Assembly: GCA_037577475.1 (NCBI GenBank)
Contig: CM075202.1
Location: 9,630,501-9,694,500 of the forward strand
Reading direction: 5' to 3'
Source of the DNA: Chaunax sp. Z400
Lineage: Eukaryota; Chordata; Actinopteri; Lophiiformes; Chaunacidae
DNA length: 64,000 nt
Part shown: positions 33,251-48,509 of the stretch, piece by piece
How positions within the stretch are numbered: the stretch's first letter is position 1
How the letters are laid out: every line of letters starts with the position of its first letter
Program-made: the position numbers and the translations under genes
The notes under the pieces: generated by a model
Told to the model about the DNA's origin: nothing
What the model saw: only the letters and a program-made list of their open reading frames with translations
Database searches by the model: none

Positions 33251-34751
33251 TGTCCTCTAGGTATTGCATCTATCGTCTCTGTCTCTGCTTTCACTTTGTG
33301 AAAAATGTGTATTAAGTTGTAGCTTCCTCACGTCAGAAAAGCTCCTGCTGCCTCATCTTCAACCTGCCTGACTCCTGCTGCTTCACATATCAGACTGATA
33401 GGCAGCTACCAACAGCCTCCAAGCATGGTCCATGTTATAACCATTCTTACTGTCATGTGTGCCTCTCTCTTATCCCTGCTGAAGCCTGCCCATCAATCCC
33501 CCACAACCTTGATTCATCTTCCCTCTGGCTCCCCAGTTGTGACCTTCCCTTTTCCAGTCAGGATTACGATGCCTATCCTCTGCTATGAAAAAATAAGGAA
33601 TGCATGTTTTCTATTTCCATTTGCGGTTGATCTTGATATACACAGTGCATTCTTAATACAGTTTTTGATTATACATGCTGTGTGGATATGAGAGTGCTGC
33701 TGTCTGGGGGATGTGATGATGCATGGCATGGAATGTAAAATACATCACCAACAAAGTCATTCTCATAGTCTGACTACAGCAAAGTAGATGAAAGGAAACA
33801 AAAACAGTTCCATTATTATTTTTAAAAAATCACAAAAGTTCAACTGTGTGAAAGAAAGGCAACACAACCTTAACAGTTGTGATCACGAATAAGTGCAGAC
33901 GGCAATTGTTTGACACTTCATTCTTTGAAATAAACCATTCACATATTATTGGATTAAACTGCAGATGTTACAGCTAGGCCATGTTTCATTGGATGTAACT
34001 TCCAGCCATGACCAGCAAATGGTGCCCTCTTTCCATTTTTGCTGAAAAAGTTCACTTGAATTAAACAAAACACAGTTTGAAGTTAGTTCTGGGAGGATAA
34101 TGACATAACACACCCTTAGCTGGTTACCCTGGAGCCTTAACCCTCAAACTACCCTCTCAAAAAGTCCAGACTTACAAAAAAATGCTTCCCTCCCCATATT
34201 TACAGCTCAAACTATGAGAGCACACACACAGGGGGGATTCCTCGCACAATCTATTTGTGGCATTCGAATCATGTCAAAACTGGAAGTTCACATTAGCAGC
34301 CTGGCTGTTAAGGGTCAAGTGAAATGCATAACTTGAGCTTTGCCATGCACACAAAAATACACACGCTTCTCACGTATCTGCATTTTTCTACTCCAAAGTT
34401 AAACACAGAATGTTTGTTCGTGCACTGGGTGGTACAGAGAGGGCTGACGTGGCAGTGAGGCCCTCCTCCCCACCAGCAAATAGCAAGCTCTTTCTATTGG
34501 TGGGCTGTTCCCAGACCTGCTCTATATTTCCTGCATGGACAAAATTAGATTGCCTACTTTCTGGCACCAGGTTGAACTCTCCAGTTTGACAGTCAGAGAG
34601 AGGAACAGTCAATTTAACTTGCAAAGGTGCTCATTTAGATAAGATATTTGTCAGTATGACTGTAGATCTGCAGTTGTGGGAGTAGATATAAACGGGACAT
34701 AATTAAATAATTGAAAGTGCACTGTAGTAATGATGATGCCAACAATGTCAT
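33251..34751. other. Intergenic spacer between convergent ust and slc22a16
   Basis: AT-rich tail-to-tail spacer. No gene, RNA or clear repeat was recognised. The open frames here lack known domains and have no exon-like flanks. Confidence 0.5.
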
Positions 34752-35669
34752 TTTATTATTATCCCATGATGAAATAAATATACAAATGACAACAAATTAT
34801 ACAAAAACATTTTGTTGATTGCAAACCTGATGAGGAGTGAATACTGAGTATATTCACTTCTCGGTAATCAAGTATCATCACAGTCACAGGACTGTCAAGA
34901 TTTTATTTTCACCTTAAGATTAAAATACCACATCCTGCTCCGATATGAAGGAAAAAAACATATTAGTGTATGCTACAACATTGTAAAACAGTTGTGCGTA
35001 ATTCTTGCCTTTGGTCCAAACATCCATGCAGATAACATCTCGAATATTGAACATTATGCATATTGAAAACTTATAGATAGAAAAAACACTCTGCTTTTAC
35101 CAACACACACATGCACACGAACCACACAAACATTAGATCACAAAGTTGAAGGCAAGCACTGCCTTTTAAAAACTAACCAAACTAAAGAAGGCACATTTCA
35201 AATTATTTCACAGTGATATCCAGATGCACTGAGATCTTTAAAAAGGGTTTAAAATAATAAAAAGGCTACTTCAAAAAATAAGGCACTTCATCGTTATTAG
35301 AATAAGGCATTGTACTGTTCAGATCATGGAGGTGAGTTGAGTTACATTGAGTGTTTAGAATAATATACAGGCACAGCCATGATCTGCACTTACAATTACT
35401 GTTCGAAAAGTAACTACAGTCATTGAATGTTTGGACCGTTGGGATTGCATTGTATCTTGTTACATTTATGAGATCTATTTATGTGCAGGAGCGTTTGTGT
35501 CATGTCTCAAAATGCTGAAATGTTTTGTAAAACAAAATGTCAGCATCATTTCAACAAGTTGTGAAAAAATCCAGTAAATCAATAATGTTGGTATTTCAGC
35601 TTTTGGCACTTCTCTTTTCCTTCATTTTTCATTCCAAAATGTCTCTCTGGTTTTCCAGCAGTGAACAAC
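34752..35669 (-). other. slc22a16: slc22a16 3' UTR, probable extent
   Basis: Downstream of the slc22a16 stop on the minus strand. AATAAA on that strand occurs at 34902-34907 and 34752-34757. Either could be the cleavage signal, so the end given is a guess. Confidence 0.3.
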
Positions 35670-35864
35670 TCAGGCCATGGCTTCATGTTGATTCATCTCC
35701 AACTCATCCTCAGCATCTTCCTTGCACAGAGCTGATTTCTTTTTGCTGGGCTCACGTCCAAGAGCTTTAGCCTCTTCCAGGGTATTAGTTAGTGGTTTGC
35801 CCAGGGTCTCAGGCAACAGGAATGTCAGCATCCCGATAATGAATGCCAATATTCCCACGATAAG
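35670..35864 (-). CDS. slc22a16: slc22a16 terminal coding exon 8
   Basis: 195 nt including the TGA at 35670-35672, with acceptor ccttgtgtag. It starts LIVGILAFIIGMLTFLLPET (TM12), continues LGKPLTNTLEEAKALG, and ends in a hydrophilic, charged cytoplasmic tail (KKKSALCKEDAEDELE). LPETLGKPL is the near-universal SLC22 end motif. Confidence 0.95.
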   Translation of the reverse strand, partial: LIVGILAFIIGMLTFLLPETLGKPLTNTLEEAKALGREPSKKKSALCKEDAEDELEMNQHEAMA

Positions 35865-38800
35865 CTACACAAGGGTTGTGATGAATACAGGAAAAAAACG
35901 TATTAGTTAAACTTTGTTTTGTTGCCGGGATGCCTTTATAGATAAACCCAGACAAATGGGAAAAGGTACAAAACTGGAAAATTAAACATTGACTAATATC
36001 CATTGACAGAACCAGCAAAAAGAGGACATGTATACCTGAGGCAAGTAGATCCAGACCTCAGCCAGGTACACACAGAAAGGAGCCACCACACTGCCAACAC
36101 GGCACATCATACTGCCAGTACCCACTGCCAGAGTCCTGGAGAGAAACCATACACACAGTCAGCATCATTAGACATCGACAAACTTCAGTGACGTCAGGGT
36201 ACAGACATTAGGACTACCAGCATCAGTATAAACAATACAGTAATTAATTTCTAGCACTGGATTTTCTGTCCATGTTTTTGTCCATCCATCCATCCATCCA
36301 TCCATCCATTTTCTTCTGCTTATCCGGGTCCGGGTTGCGGGGGCAGCAGTCTCAGGAGAAAAGCCCAAACCTCCCTCTCCCCAGCTACCTCCTCAAGCTC
36401 TTCTGAGGGTACACCAAGGCGTTCCCAAGCCAGCTGAGAGATATAATCCCTCCAGCACAGCATTGATCTACCTCAGGGTCTCCTCCCAGTGGGACATGCC
36501 CGGAATACCTCCCCAGAGAGGCATCCGGGGGGGCATCCTAAACAAATGCCCGAACTACCTCAGCTGACTCCTCTCAATGTGGAGGAGCAGCGGCTCCACT
36601 CTGAGCCCCTCGCGAATGACTGAGCTCCTCACCCTATCTCTAAGGGTGAGCCCAGACACCCTGCAGAGGAAGCTCATTTCAGCCGCTTGTATCTGCGATC
36701 TTGTTCTTTCAGTCATGACCCAGAGCTAATGACCATAGGTGAGGGTAGGAACGTAGATTGACCGGTAAATCGAGAGCTTCGCCTTGTAGCTTAGGTCCCT
36801 TTTCATCACAACAGACCGATACAGAGTCTGCATCACCTCAGATGCTGCCCCAATCCGTTTATCAATCTCCCGCTCCATTCTCCGCTCACTCATGAACAAG
36901 ACCCCGAGATAGAATTGGGGCTGCAACTCATCTCTAACCGGGAGTGAGCAATCCACCCTTTTCCGACTGAGAACCATGGCCTCAGACTTGGAGGTACTGG
37001 TTCTCATCCCAACCGGTTCACAGTCAGCTGCAAACTGTCGGAGGTCACAGCATGATGAAGCTAACAGGACAAAATCATCTGCAAAAAGCAGCATGTTTCT
37101 TGTTTCTTCGCTTTATTCTGATTCTTTTCCAAATTCTTTGACATGTTTTAGTTAGATATTTTGATAATTCTACTTAAAACTGTGAAGATATAAAAAATAT
37201 TGGAGACCAATCAAATCTTTTCTGTGTTTGAGATTTGCAGTTGAACAAACAAAATTATTCAATTGGGGAGTCTAGTCTAGAGATTCTATGTTTCTAGGTG
37301 CTGAGTGTGTCTTGATCTTGAATAATGACTTGCTCTTACCTGATGATTGTTGGGTAAAGCTCACATGTGTATAGGTAGATGAGACCAAAGGCAATGGCAA
37401 CTGCAAACTTCCCTATCATACTGAGCACAATGGCCAGAGCTTCAATGTCCTGTGGGAAAGGGGTGATGGGGAAAAGAAGTCAGAAGTTGGACAGAAACAA
37501 GGGACAGAATTCTTCCCAGATTCATCCAAAAATGTCAGAGAATAAAACAAAACTTTAATTTGGTCTTTTGCACATCATTTTGTTCCGAAGGGCAACATTT
37601 GTGCAACTCTGTAAGAACCTTTATCCTGTAAATGATGTTACAGCTGATTTCATCAAACCCAAAACTACAAACACTTGACCCCTAACCTTCAGCCTTTTCA
37701 GACCACTGACTCCATCGAGAGCTGAGCTTTAAACAGCAGCACTGGCCGTCTTACTGCATTTCTTGAATGAACTGAGTGAGCTGATCGTCTGACTTGATTT
37801 GATCTAACTAATCTGATGAACCCACTTTGTAACATTAGAACCAGTCAAACAAAACTTTCCTTAATCTTCTTTTATACAAATACTATATGTGGGCATGAGC
37901 ATAAAGTAAGACACTCTACATGTAGATACTATGCTGATTTGACATACCTGTATTTCTAACAATAAGAAGAATAAGAAAAATCATTATTCATAGAACAATT
38001 TAAAAAAAACTTGTTACAAAATGCTTCACAAAGGCATTAAAATAAAACAACCAATATGGTGTACAGAAAGGTTTAAAACAATTAAATACATATGCATAAA
38101 CAGTTAAAAGGACAAAAAAGTCTCAAGAAAGGCTCTCAATAAAAGTATGTTTTAAGATGGGATTTAAAAGAGATCACTGACTCAGTCGACCTGATTTCCT
38201 AGGGCAGATCATTGTTTTTATCATTTCTGAAATATTCCTAAAATGATAAAAACAATCATTTTTTGTATATTTCTCTACTGTCAGCACCAAGATTCTCTGC
38301 AGCAGGCTTAATATTGTTGAATAGAGAACCAGCAGAGGGCAGAATTTGTTTCTTAATGGACTGGGAATAAGAATAAATATTTGTACAGGCATGTTTTTTC
38401 AATTGCGTATGTGAGTATTTCAGGTGTGTGAATACTAAAGTTAGAATGAAGTCCTGCGTTATCTATTAAACATTATATACCAACGTTTGAAAGGGACTGG
38501 CAACTGGACAGCGTGTGTGAATGTTAACGGTGTGATACATGCACATGACAAATGATTAAGCTGTGACGCAGTTATGCAACATATGGAGCCACAAGTGAAT
38601 ATAGACACACAGAGCGGCTGGTATTATAAACAGAATCCTGTCCTTTCTGGGCACGAACACTGATAATCTTATGTTCTATTCAAAGTAGACAGTGGTGGCA
38701 GGAGAGATTTTTTCTTTTTTTTTATCCTGTGCAGATTATGTTTGGACAAAATAATAGATCTGGTTCAGTAAAGCTCCTGGCATAAGTATAAATGTTAGAT

Positions 38801-41800
38801 TTGAGAGAATACAGTGCAGCTATGTAGAAAAACATAGCATTCAAAGGTAAGAGCCCAAAAAGTACGGAGACTGATGCAAATGATGCTTTGACTGCACGTA
38901 CTGCATTACACATCTTTAGATCAATATTTATTTAACAAGTATGGATAGACACCCAGGCTCAGTATAGAAGAACAGACAGTGGCTCATTGACAAACTATGT
39001 ATTTAAAAAAGTAAATTCTAAGAAGAACTGTCTTCCATCCAAATGAACTCATGACACAGGCAAGTTAAGAAAAAATAGAATGAAGTGGAAATGGTGCCAC
39101 TGGACAATCATCAATATTGACAAAACCCTAGAGAGAATTTCAATAAAATAGAGAACATGTTCCAAACTTTATACCCTTGAAGGAATTAGTCAACATTTTT
39201 GGAAATATGCCCATTTTATTTCTTGCTGACAGTCAGATGAGACACCAGTTAAGCTGAGCAGTGAGACAGAACAACATCCTGGAGTCTCTCCTGGTTGCAT
39301 TGCATCTGTTTCCATCCAAGAAAAAACTATATCCCCCATGACACAGTGAATTATAGTCATTATTACTTACTATACACTTCAGTTTTTGTATGGATTAAAC
39401 AAACCATACGTAATGTTTGAATTTCTGAGCATTACAGGTGCTAGAGGGTAAATTGTTTTCCCTTTAGATGGAAAACATCTAGCCATTTCTCTCCATTTCT
39501 AGTGTTTAAGCTAAACTAATCTATCAATCTTGGCTGTAGCTCCATAATCACAGTACAGTACAGATATGAGAGTGGTTCCAATCCTGTAAACCGACACTTG
39601 ACAGGGAGACAAATATGCTTATTTCTCAAAATGCACTGCATTTACAAAAAAGGGTGAAGCAGTTGAGAGGGCAGTATTTGTCTCATAATACTGAGGAATG
39701 CTATGCTCGCTGGATCGAGCTGCATCTGGATTGAATAACAAAAGAATGTAATTCCATTGTGTGTGGGTTCTAGTATGTGGGCTCTTCTGTAATGCTCAGA
39801 TACTATAGCATGTTTGACAAGATCAGATTTATCTATTTATTTTCAGTACCTGTCCTTTTGTACTTGTCCGTCTTGTTTTGTGTATGTGTTTCACACATGG
39901 TGGATCACACCCTCTTTGATGAGAGATAGGTATTAGTTCCAAATAAAATGTAATAGGCTAGTTTTTCAAAGAGGGCTGGTGCAGGTCTCACGCACACACT
40001 CACACGCACAGAAATAACACTTATCTGCTACGAGATCAAACTGCATATAATTTAAAAATAACTTTTTTTTTTACCAATTCTGGCATAAACCATAAATATT
40101 TATGCAGACAGATTTAAGAAGAAGAAGAAAGAGAGAAAAAAGATCAGATTTTTTTGTTGTTCATGGAGTTTATCTAAGAAAGTTGAATGCACTCTGGTAT
40201 GTGGTACAGAATATTCTTCCTGCAAAAGTTACTGCAGTGGCACAAACAGAGAAGATAAAGAAAAGAATCTAAAAAAGAAAGCTAGATGGATGAAAGTGCT
40301 GTCACCTCTGTCTACATGTTGCTATTTTTCAGGTCATGTTTGTTCTCCACAATAACTTTCAGTGTCAAAGGTCATATTGCTTGGACATTATGTGTCAGCT
40401 ATTTTGCCAGACCAATCCATTGGCAGTGCTGATTTGGGTCATAGCTTAGAACACACACACTGAGAATGCATTCATAAAAAGAAACAGCCTTATATTACTC
40501 CCATCCCACTCCCACTCCCAGGCTTGCCGATTCGCCACAATTAACAGTCCCATCATGTTGACAACAGCATCACTGTCACATGTGTGATGCTCCAAATGCA
40601 GTTAGAGATCAGGATTTAATACTAATTTAAATGGCAACATCTAAAGGGAGATGTGCATAAAGTACTTTGTTGGCAATTTTTAGCATGACTAAATGGTTAT
40701 CAAATAAGTTGCCAATCAAATTTCTGATAATTGATTGATCAACTAATTGTTTAAGCCACTTCATGTTTTGAATGCAAATCTTATTTGTAGTGGAGTACAA
40801 AGTACAATTCCCTATGATTTGCAGTGGAGAAGAGGTATAGGGTGGCGTGAGAAGAACATACTCAAGTACAAGTAAATCAGATTTGTACATAAGTATGATA
40901 CTGGTGTATTATTTACTTGGTGACATTCCACCACTGCCTACAAATGACAGTAAAAACAAGACATAAATTAGCATAACTTGAATTCCTTGGGGGATAATTT
41001 AACCGTCTTGGATGTGACTGAATAATTTGTAAAGCATCTGACCAACTCTTCGATATATGTGTAAAACGTTTGCAACAGAATTCTTGTTACAAACTTGAAT
41101 TTTGTCATTTTTGCTATGGTGCCACTACAAATTTAACCCTAAAAAAGTATTAAAAGTAAATTATAAGGCTATCATTATAAGACTAAGATTTAGAATCAAT
41201 TTAAAGACACAAGACACATTAAAGGTTACCTTTCTTAAAGATATACACACACCGTCTCTCACACATATACTCTCAGTACGTACATTTGGTACCACAATGA
41301 TGAGCATACAGGCGACCCCAGCCAGGAGCAGAGCTGGGCCACAAGTCCTCTTCCTGCCAATCCGGTCCATTGCAAAACAGCCAATCAGATATGAGGGGAG
41401 TTCCACAGCACCTGGAAACAACCAATCACAGCGGATCTTGGTCAGAGGTTATCATGTCACTGACACAACGACATAAGGCAATCTACCTATAATCAGTCCA
41501 ATCGATCAAATGGAACTAATTTGCCCTGTGCTGTCAAAATGGTATTACATGATCAGTGCATCAGTTCTTCATATGTTTAACAAAAAATATTACAGTACAA
41601 ATCTTATTTTCTTTATTAGATGAAAAATAAAAACTAAATGGAAGGTGGCAATTTTTCTTGATTACGCACATCCTTAGCTGACCTTAAAACAACAGTAGTT
41701 AAGAAAGGCATGACATAGTTTTTCCTCACTAATACACAACACTAGATGAACATAAAGTTATCGAATGTAAAGCACAAACACTGCAAAAAGACTAAAGGAC

Positions 41801-44800
41801 TATGGCTGGAAAGTTTTAAATAGCACCCGGCCTAACTTGGCAAACAGGGCTGAAGACACCTATCTGTTTACATGGGAAGATGTGTTATCAGATTGCATAG
41901 GCCACCTAAAAAAAAAAACCCAGCCTCCCTGCACACACACACACTGAAAGACATAAATTAAGAAACACACACACACAAACCCACTATGCATTTAAAACCC
42001 AGAGGTTGTAAAGTGGTATACAGTTGTCAATGTATAAACTTACAGTACAATTGGATGACCTAGGCAGGATGTTGTATTGTTTGCAATATTACCATTACTG
42101 TGGAAGACGTTTTTAATAGTTAGTGTGATCAGTAGGCTCTTTAGTAGCCTTATTAGCCTTATTATTATTGATGCAGACTATTGCCAGCTTTGTTTTGTTT
42201 TTTGACCAACTACAACCAACATCAAAAACTTGAGCAAAACTTGTCTATGGACGCCGCCTCGGCTGGCTGTTTCTAAGGAGGTCATGGTTGCGGCTAGCTG
42301 CTATTTGCTAACCAGAGTCCACGTGAAAGCCCTAAATGGGGCAGGTTTGCTTTTCCCGCTCCCAGTGGATCTGTGACCAATCCTGTCCGTGCCCGCAATG
42401 TGTGTCTCCCAGTCCCGCCCAATCCTGCGATATTTCTGTCCAGTCCCGCCTGCTCGCAACAACATCTTTTAAGATGCAGCTTATTTTAGGTGTGCACAAT
42501 GATTCACACCTATTTCAAACAGATTGACATTGAAACAAAGCACATGTGATTGACTTTATTTTTAGGTCAAATTAAGAATTTAGAAGCCCCCACATTTCCA
42601 GATGAATAAATAATCTAATACAGTATTTGATTCGGCAGATAAAGATTAAAACGAGCGGGAAATCTCTAACTGTTTAATAAAGAAGTCTGACCAGAGAGAA
42701 TGGAGCAGGTACTCCAATCTTTTGGAGTCGACAAAATCCAGGTTCAAAATCCATTCCAAACCAGGACCAGTGTTGCCAGATCTTGGTAATCGATTTTTAT
42801 GTGAAATTATTCTGCATTTCATACATTTTAAAAGCACTGTAATTTCACATTTTCTATCATTCCCTGGAAGGTGACAAAAACGCCTGGTTCATCAGGACAC
42901 TTTTCAAAGCTGATTTTAAAACTTTCAAATTTTCAGTGCAGAGATTGTATCATTTACCTGTGACAGTTTATATTCATTGCAAGCAGCACACGTGAGGATA
43001 TTGCTCAGATCTTGTGAAAATGAAACAAAGTATACTATCGTGTTTATTTTTTGTTGCAAATTGTGTAGATCAATACATCTATGCATTTTAGAGTAATAAC
43101 ATTTAAATTCTTCTTAAAGAAAGACCATCTTGTTTGGATTATCTAGTTGGATATATGGATCGACTTTTAATAAGAGAGAATTCAGTTTGTCTGAACAGAC
43201 GCTGTTTATTTTAATACGATATGAGGAAGTGAGGTTGGGTTTTCAGCTCTGCCTCCCATCTGGCCTACATAATTTTCTGGGTTCTTCTAATCTTAAAAGG
43301 AAAATAATAATCAGCTCTGAAACCAAGAGTTCATCCTCATTCAAACCTCTGATACACACATTCTACACAGCTGGAAAGTGACATGATTCTGGCTACTCTG
43401 CTTGAGCGCGTTAATAAATCGATAATAATGATGAATTAATTTATCTGTAGTCTACAATATAGGAAAAATATTTTGAGTTTGTTGGCTGTCATCTGCAGTA
43501 GGCTTTATCTGCAGCAGCTCCCAGACAGGCCTACTACATGATCCGCCCTGGAAATGGTGAGGCTCCGACCTCATTATTATTATTATCAAATGAGGACAAC
43601 ATGAACAGAATGAGTTTTTACTCCTCTATTCAAGGTGAAAACTGGCCAGAATTGCATATCAAATATTTTAGTTGATTTTCATGTACATTCACACTCATCA
43701 GCCAATGACATACCAACAAGGAAGAGGTTAATGTACTTGTTTCCTCCCAGGTTGACAGATCCCAACGAGAACACGTAGTAGCCCAGGCTGCCGATGAACC
43801 AGATGGACAACACTATGCAGGTGCGGCCGGCCATCCTCCAGCTGCCAAACAGATCCAGGATGGACAACTTCTGTTCGGGCTTCAATGGCTGCTCCTCTGC
43901 TTCCCCCAGCAGATTTCTGCCATTCTGTCTCTCCTCTGGCTCCAGGAGCTCGTCCACCTTCAGGCTGTGATTAATACCGTTGAAGCGAGCTATTGTGTCC
44001 AGGAGGGCCTGAGTTTCCTTGTAACGGCCTTTGGCCATCAAGTAAAAGGGCGTCTCTGGGAACTTCCAACAGATCAACAGGAAAGGCGAAGTACATACTG
44101 AGAGGATAATCTGGTAGATCCACCAGACCCGAACCAGGTAACCAGTCAGGGCCACCACCATGACGCCGACAGCAAAGGCAGCATGCACGTGCATAGAGGT
44201 CCATGTGCGTACTTTGATGCCTGTGAACTCTGTGACATAGACAAACACGACTACCAGGTAGCCACTGGACACCTGCCAAAAGCAAAGATGGGAAGAGGGA
44301 AAGGAGTGACAGATGGAAAAAAGAAGGACAGGGGAAGGAGGATTGGAAGGTAGAATAAGGAAACAATAGATTGAAAGAGGAGGGGAGGAAAGCAGAAAGA
44401 GATGAAGGAGGATTGAACGACAGAAAGGGAGAGAAAAGAGAAGAACAAAAAAGGATTAAAACGTTCTGTTGATATGCTCCTGAAGTAAGAATTGGAACAT
44501 GTCATGGTCATTTGCTACAATAATAGAAATAAGCTAAATATAAAACCAAATGGAAGAGCAGCAGCATAAAATCAGCAAACAGTTACACATCTATAAGTAT
44601 ATTTAGATCTGACATTAGCCATAACATGCTGGTCATACCAGAATAAGTTAGACCACATCTACAAAACCACTGAGTGTACAGAACAGTCCACAGATACATA
44701 TTATCACTTCTGAAAGTTTTCATTTCAAGAATCATTGTCCTGCTTTTAAGGGTTATTCGTGCTGTTCAATAGATCAAATATATAATTAACATTTTGCGTC

Positions 44801-47800
44801 GCTACGTCTGCAATTTAACATTTAAATATGTTGTCAGATCTCTGCAGTACATATGGCAACAATCAGGGTTTGAAACCACCGCTTGTAAAACTGAATCGGC
44901 ACTGTGTTTCAGTGTGGCGGCCGTGCAGCGCAAGAGTACCCAATCTGAGAGTCTGAAAAACAACAGCTGTATCTGAGGACGGCTGGGGGATGGTAGAAGC
45001 AGGAGAGGGGGGGAACAGAGAGAGGACTTGTACCCTTAATGACTCGGTTCCTTTGCCTTGTAAACATGTTATTTTCTACGCAGTTTACTTTCTGCACCTC
45101 TACTCAAAAACACAAATGTGCGTAAACATAAACATACAAAGACCCACTAAAGAACCTTTATCTGCGCTGCTGTTTATCCCAAGAATCAGCTTTCGTTAAC
45201 TACTTTTAACATGATGGTTTGGAAAACGACCTTTACGAACATGGGCAGTGATTTAATTTGTGAGCTGTAACACCCTTGTTTACATCTGCTTTAATATAGC
45301 ATCAACTCAGATTAGATGTGCCTGTCATATGCACAGAAATCTATATTTGTCCTGCATAGAAATAGAGCCCACCCTTCATACTTCTATATATTTACTTACA
45401 TTTTTTCTTCATTATGAAACATGTGAGCACTTGTAGTACGATTTATGAAAGTTTCTCACATTACCTTTATGTAAATGTTTGGGGGTTTTTTTCTTCAAAA
45501 ATATCATTACAATATCAGACAGTTGCTATTTCTTATTATAAGAGTAAATACTTTGAAACAAACACAACCTCTATACAACAACTTACTCCCCTTAGAGAAG
45601 ATGGAAGAAATGTAGTATTTATGAGAATAAAGTTACAATATTATTAGAAACTGCAAGAGAAAACATTGAAAATGTTGATTTACATGACTGTTACATTAGT
45701 GGCTTCTCATTTATTCATAAGAGAGCATTGGAACTTCACCAAGAGATGAGAATTTGTTTTAGAAAAACATTTTAATATTGGACTCATAATAAAAACTTAA
45801 GATGCACGCTTGACAGTAAGGCACCTCCCTTTTCCCATATAATTGTTAATAACAGACCTTTTTTCAAAATATTTGACATAAATTCAGATTCAACCTTCAA
45901 GGATTTGGCATTTGCGTTAAAAATGTGACAGTGATGGTTTATCAGCAAAGCTAGAGGTCTCAGGAACTGTGCTGCAACTGATCGCTGAACTTCTTTCCTT
46001 TTCAGTTTGCTTGTCACTGATCTTGAACTTCAGTCCACATTATAAATGAGTCATTTCCCCCTCCTGCACTAATTCCGTCATACAAGTAAATACTAGTGCA
46101 GAATGACAAGTACAGTACAAGCACACCGAACTCACCATGGCAAGGAGGAATCGGATCACCACAAATAAATAGTAGTTTCCAAAGAACGCTACAGACACAC
46201 CAAGCACAAACTGAGAGAGGCTAGTGAACATCATAATCCTCACACGTCCAGCTCTGGAGGAAAGAGACGTCCATGTAGGGACAGAAAGAAAGAGAGAGAC
46301 AGGGATGGTGAACAATAGTGATAAAGAGAAATACAGCACTAAGTTTGTTTGTTCAGGTACGCAATATATCAAATAAAGGTCAGACAGTCCAGTATAATGC
46401 AGGAACCACAGTATCATTAGAACAACATTACAATTTGGGCATTGCATTGCATGTACTGTATTGCATGTTTGAATAAAGTTGCAGACACACAAGCTGCTTC
46501 AGTTGTTTAATCCAGTGAGGCGTTGTTTTAAAATGTTAGCTTTGGTGTTAGCAACTTTTTGTTGCTACTTTTCTTTGGATCCCACTGACGCCAATATTCT
46601 TGAGTTCTTTGTTCAGAGTATAAATAGAACTTTAACCTGAAATAAATGCTCCACAACCTTTTCCTGCTCACTGGAACTCACAAGAAAAACTTGCCCTCAC
46701 AGTGGAAGCCATGGGGACCAAGATTTGGACAATGCCCAGCCCATAAAATCATAAAAGTTTAGGATTAAGGATTTTTATGCATGAGTTAATCCATAAAAAT
46801 CCTTACCTCCTAAACTCTGCTGGTGGGATCCAGTTGTGATTTGGACAGACATTAACAGAACTGAACCCTCACCTCTTGACTTTATCAGACTTAAGTCCCA
46901 TCTCTAAATACTGGCTGACTACTTCAGTCCTGGCTGTTGTTGAGCCAGATCACCTGATCTATCCAACACGTGTCCTGGCATCTCTTTATCTTTCATGCCT
47001 GAATCCTATCATTCACACCAGCCATGCACTCTTCCTTCCTGCCATTCCCATCATCCCTTTTCCCACACCTCCATGATTATGTTCTAGAACACTTAGTCCT
47101 GTGCTGACATTAACCACAGAGCATGAGAGAGAACTTTATGTTATTAATTGTTGAGGATAACAGAGGCAAGCTCTCTCAGCCACAGTCTGAACTACTTGAA
47201 CCTGTGCTCTTAAAAGTACCCACCCCCTATAGCACTACCCTGTACCCCCTGCTTACCTGTCAGCAAGGTCCCCGAACACCACCGCTCCGATCAGCACCCC
47301 CAGCATGAAGGTGGGCTGGCACAGCTTGGCCAGCCATTGTTTGTCACACACCAAGTCCCAATCCGTCACTATGCTTTGGTAAACTTCAGTGTGGTCGAAA
47401 ACAAAGTTCCCAACGCAGGCTGACACATTTTTGTTGCCATCAAACTCGTATGTAAAGCCCATTGGGTTGATTCGCAGGGCGCAGCGACATCGGCTGAGCT
47501 CCCACTGTTCTCCTTCAGCGGTCCTCACCACCAAGGGCCCAGTCTCCGGCTTGAAGATTGGCAGGAACTCTTCCAGACTGGATCCTGTAAGGTTTCCGTA
47601 CAGGACATCTGTGATGTTTCTGGGCACGCTGCACACAAAGTTCGGAGTCTCCACTAAGAAGACGGAGGCCAGGTAGTGGATCCCACAAGATATAGACTGA
47701 AAGACTGCTGCAAAGTACAGACATGCCTGAAATCTGGAGGGAAAGAAAGTGCGTTAAAAATGTGGTGCTGACACCAGAGTTGAAGAGGAGATGAGTGACT

Positions 47801-48474
47801 TGGCAACAATCCACGTTTTCTCTTATTTAACAGATAACTGCAAAAATCACTCATATCATTAAAATCCTATTTTTGCAACAGCATATTATCAAATTACTTT
47901 TGATTAACTGTAGACAAGTTGAACTGTACTGTGGACAAGTGAGAGTATTTCACTCATTCATTTACATTACATACTGTAACTTTCTTCACTCTTTAGAAAT
48001 ACAAATCTCAGTTGTTCTTTGTAAATACAAAAAAAGTGGATGGGAAATTCATGTTTTATGCAAAATGACAGATTATTAGTTTGACTTACGGGTTGTGAGA
48101 AAACCTAATTCACCGAGATGTTGGAGGTTATGAAACATATGCAGTAGCTATTTGTTCTGTTTAAATTACTATACTTAACTAACCCAGTCTGGAAGGACAG
48201 ATTTTGATAAGCTGTCTGGAAAGACAGGGCAGGTCCTATGACCTGGTTAGAAAACAAAGCAAAAGAAAAAAAAGAAAAACAAACACACAAGGAGGAATAT
48301 CTCCACAAGAGAACCGACGACAAGAAGAATCATCTGATAGATGACATTTTGCATTCCTGTGCTTTTATTGTCTTACTATTAATATTAATAAGTTTGATTT
48401 GATTTTAATGTCTTACCTGTATGACATTTTTATTATTTGACTTAGAGCTGGATCTTATGTTAATGATATTTGAT

Positions 48475-48509
<35 letters not shown>

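Noticed and set aside
36726..37094. Candidate protein-coding gene with reverse-transcriptase similarity
   Set aside because: It is a 5'-truncated, stop-interrupted Rex3-like LINE fragment ending in a GATG tail.
42245..42470. CpG-rich start of an extra gene inside slc22a16 intron 4
   Set aside because: The tcccgc-type runs look like a dispersed repeat. There is no start, donor or recognisable peptide.
43971..44366. 131-codon minus-strand frame over slc22a16 exon 4
   Set aside because: Shadow frame of exon 4 plus the pyrimidine-rich intron end. The 43714-44272 frame matches the transporter.
47515..47814. Alternative frame through slc22a16 exon 2 giving a 99-codon product
   Set aside because: It does not join exon 1 or exon 3 in phase and lacks transporter motifs.
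47654..47854. A minus-strand frame beginning MSDFCSYLLNKRKRG, found again at 49820-50008
   Set aside because: The paired frames reflect the duplicated intron/acceptor block, not two genes. The real exon 2 uses another frame.
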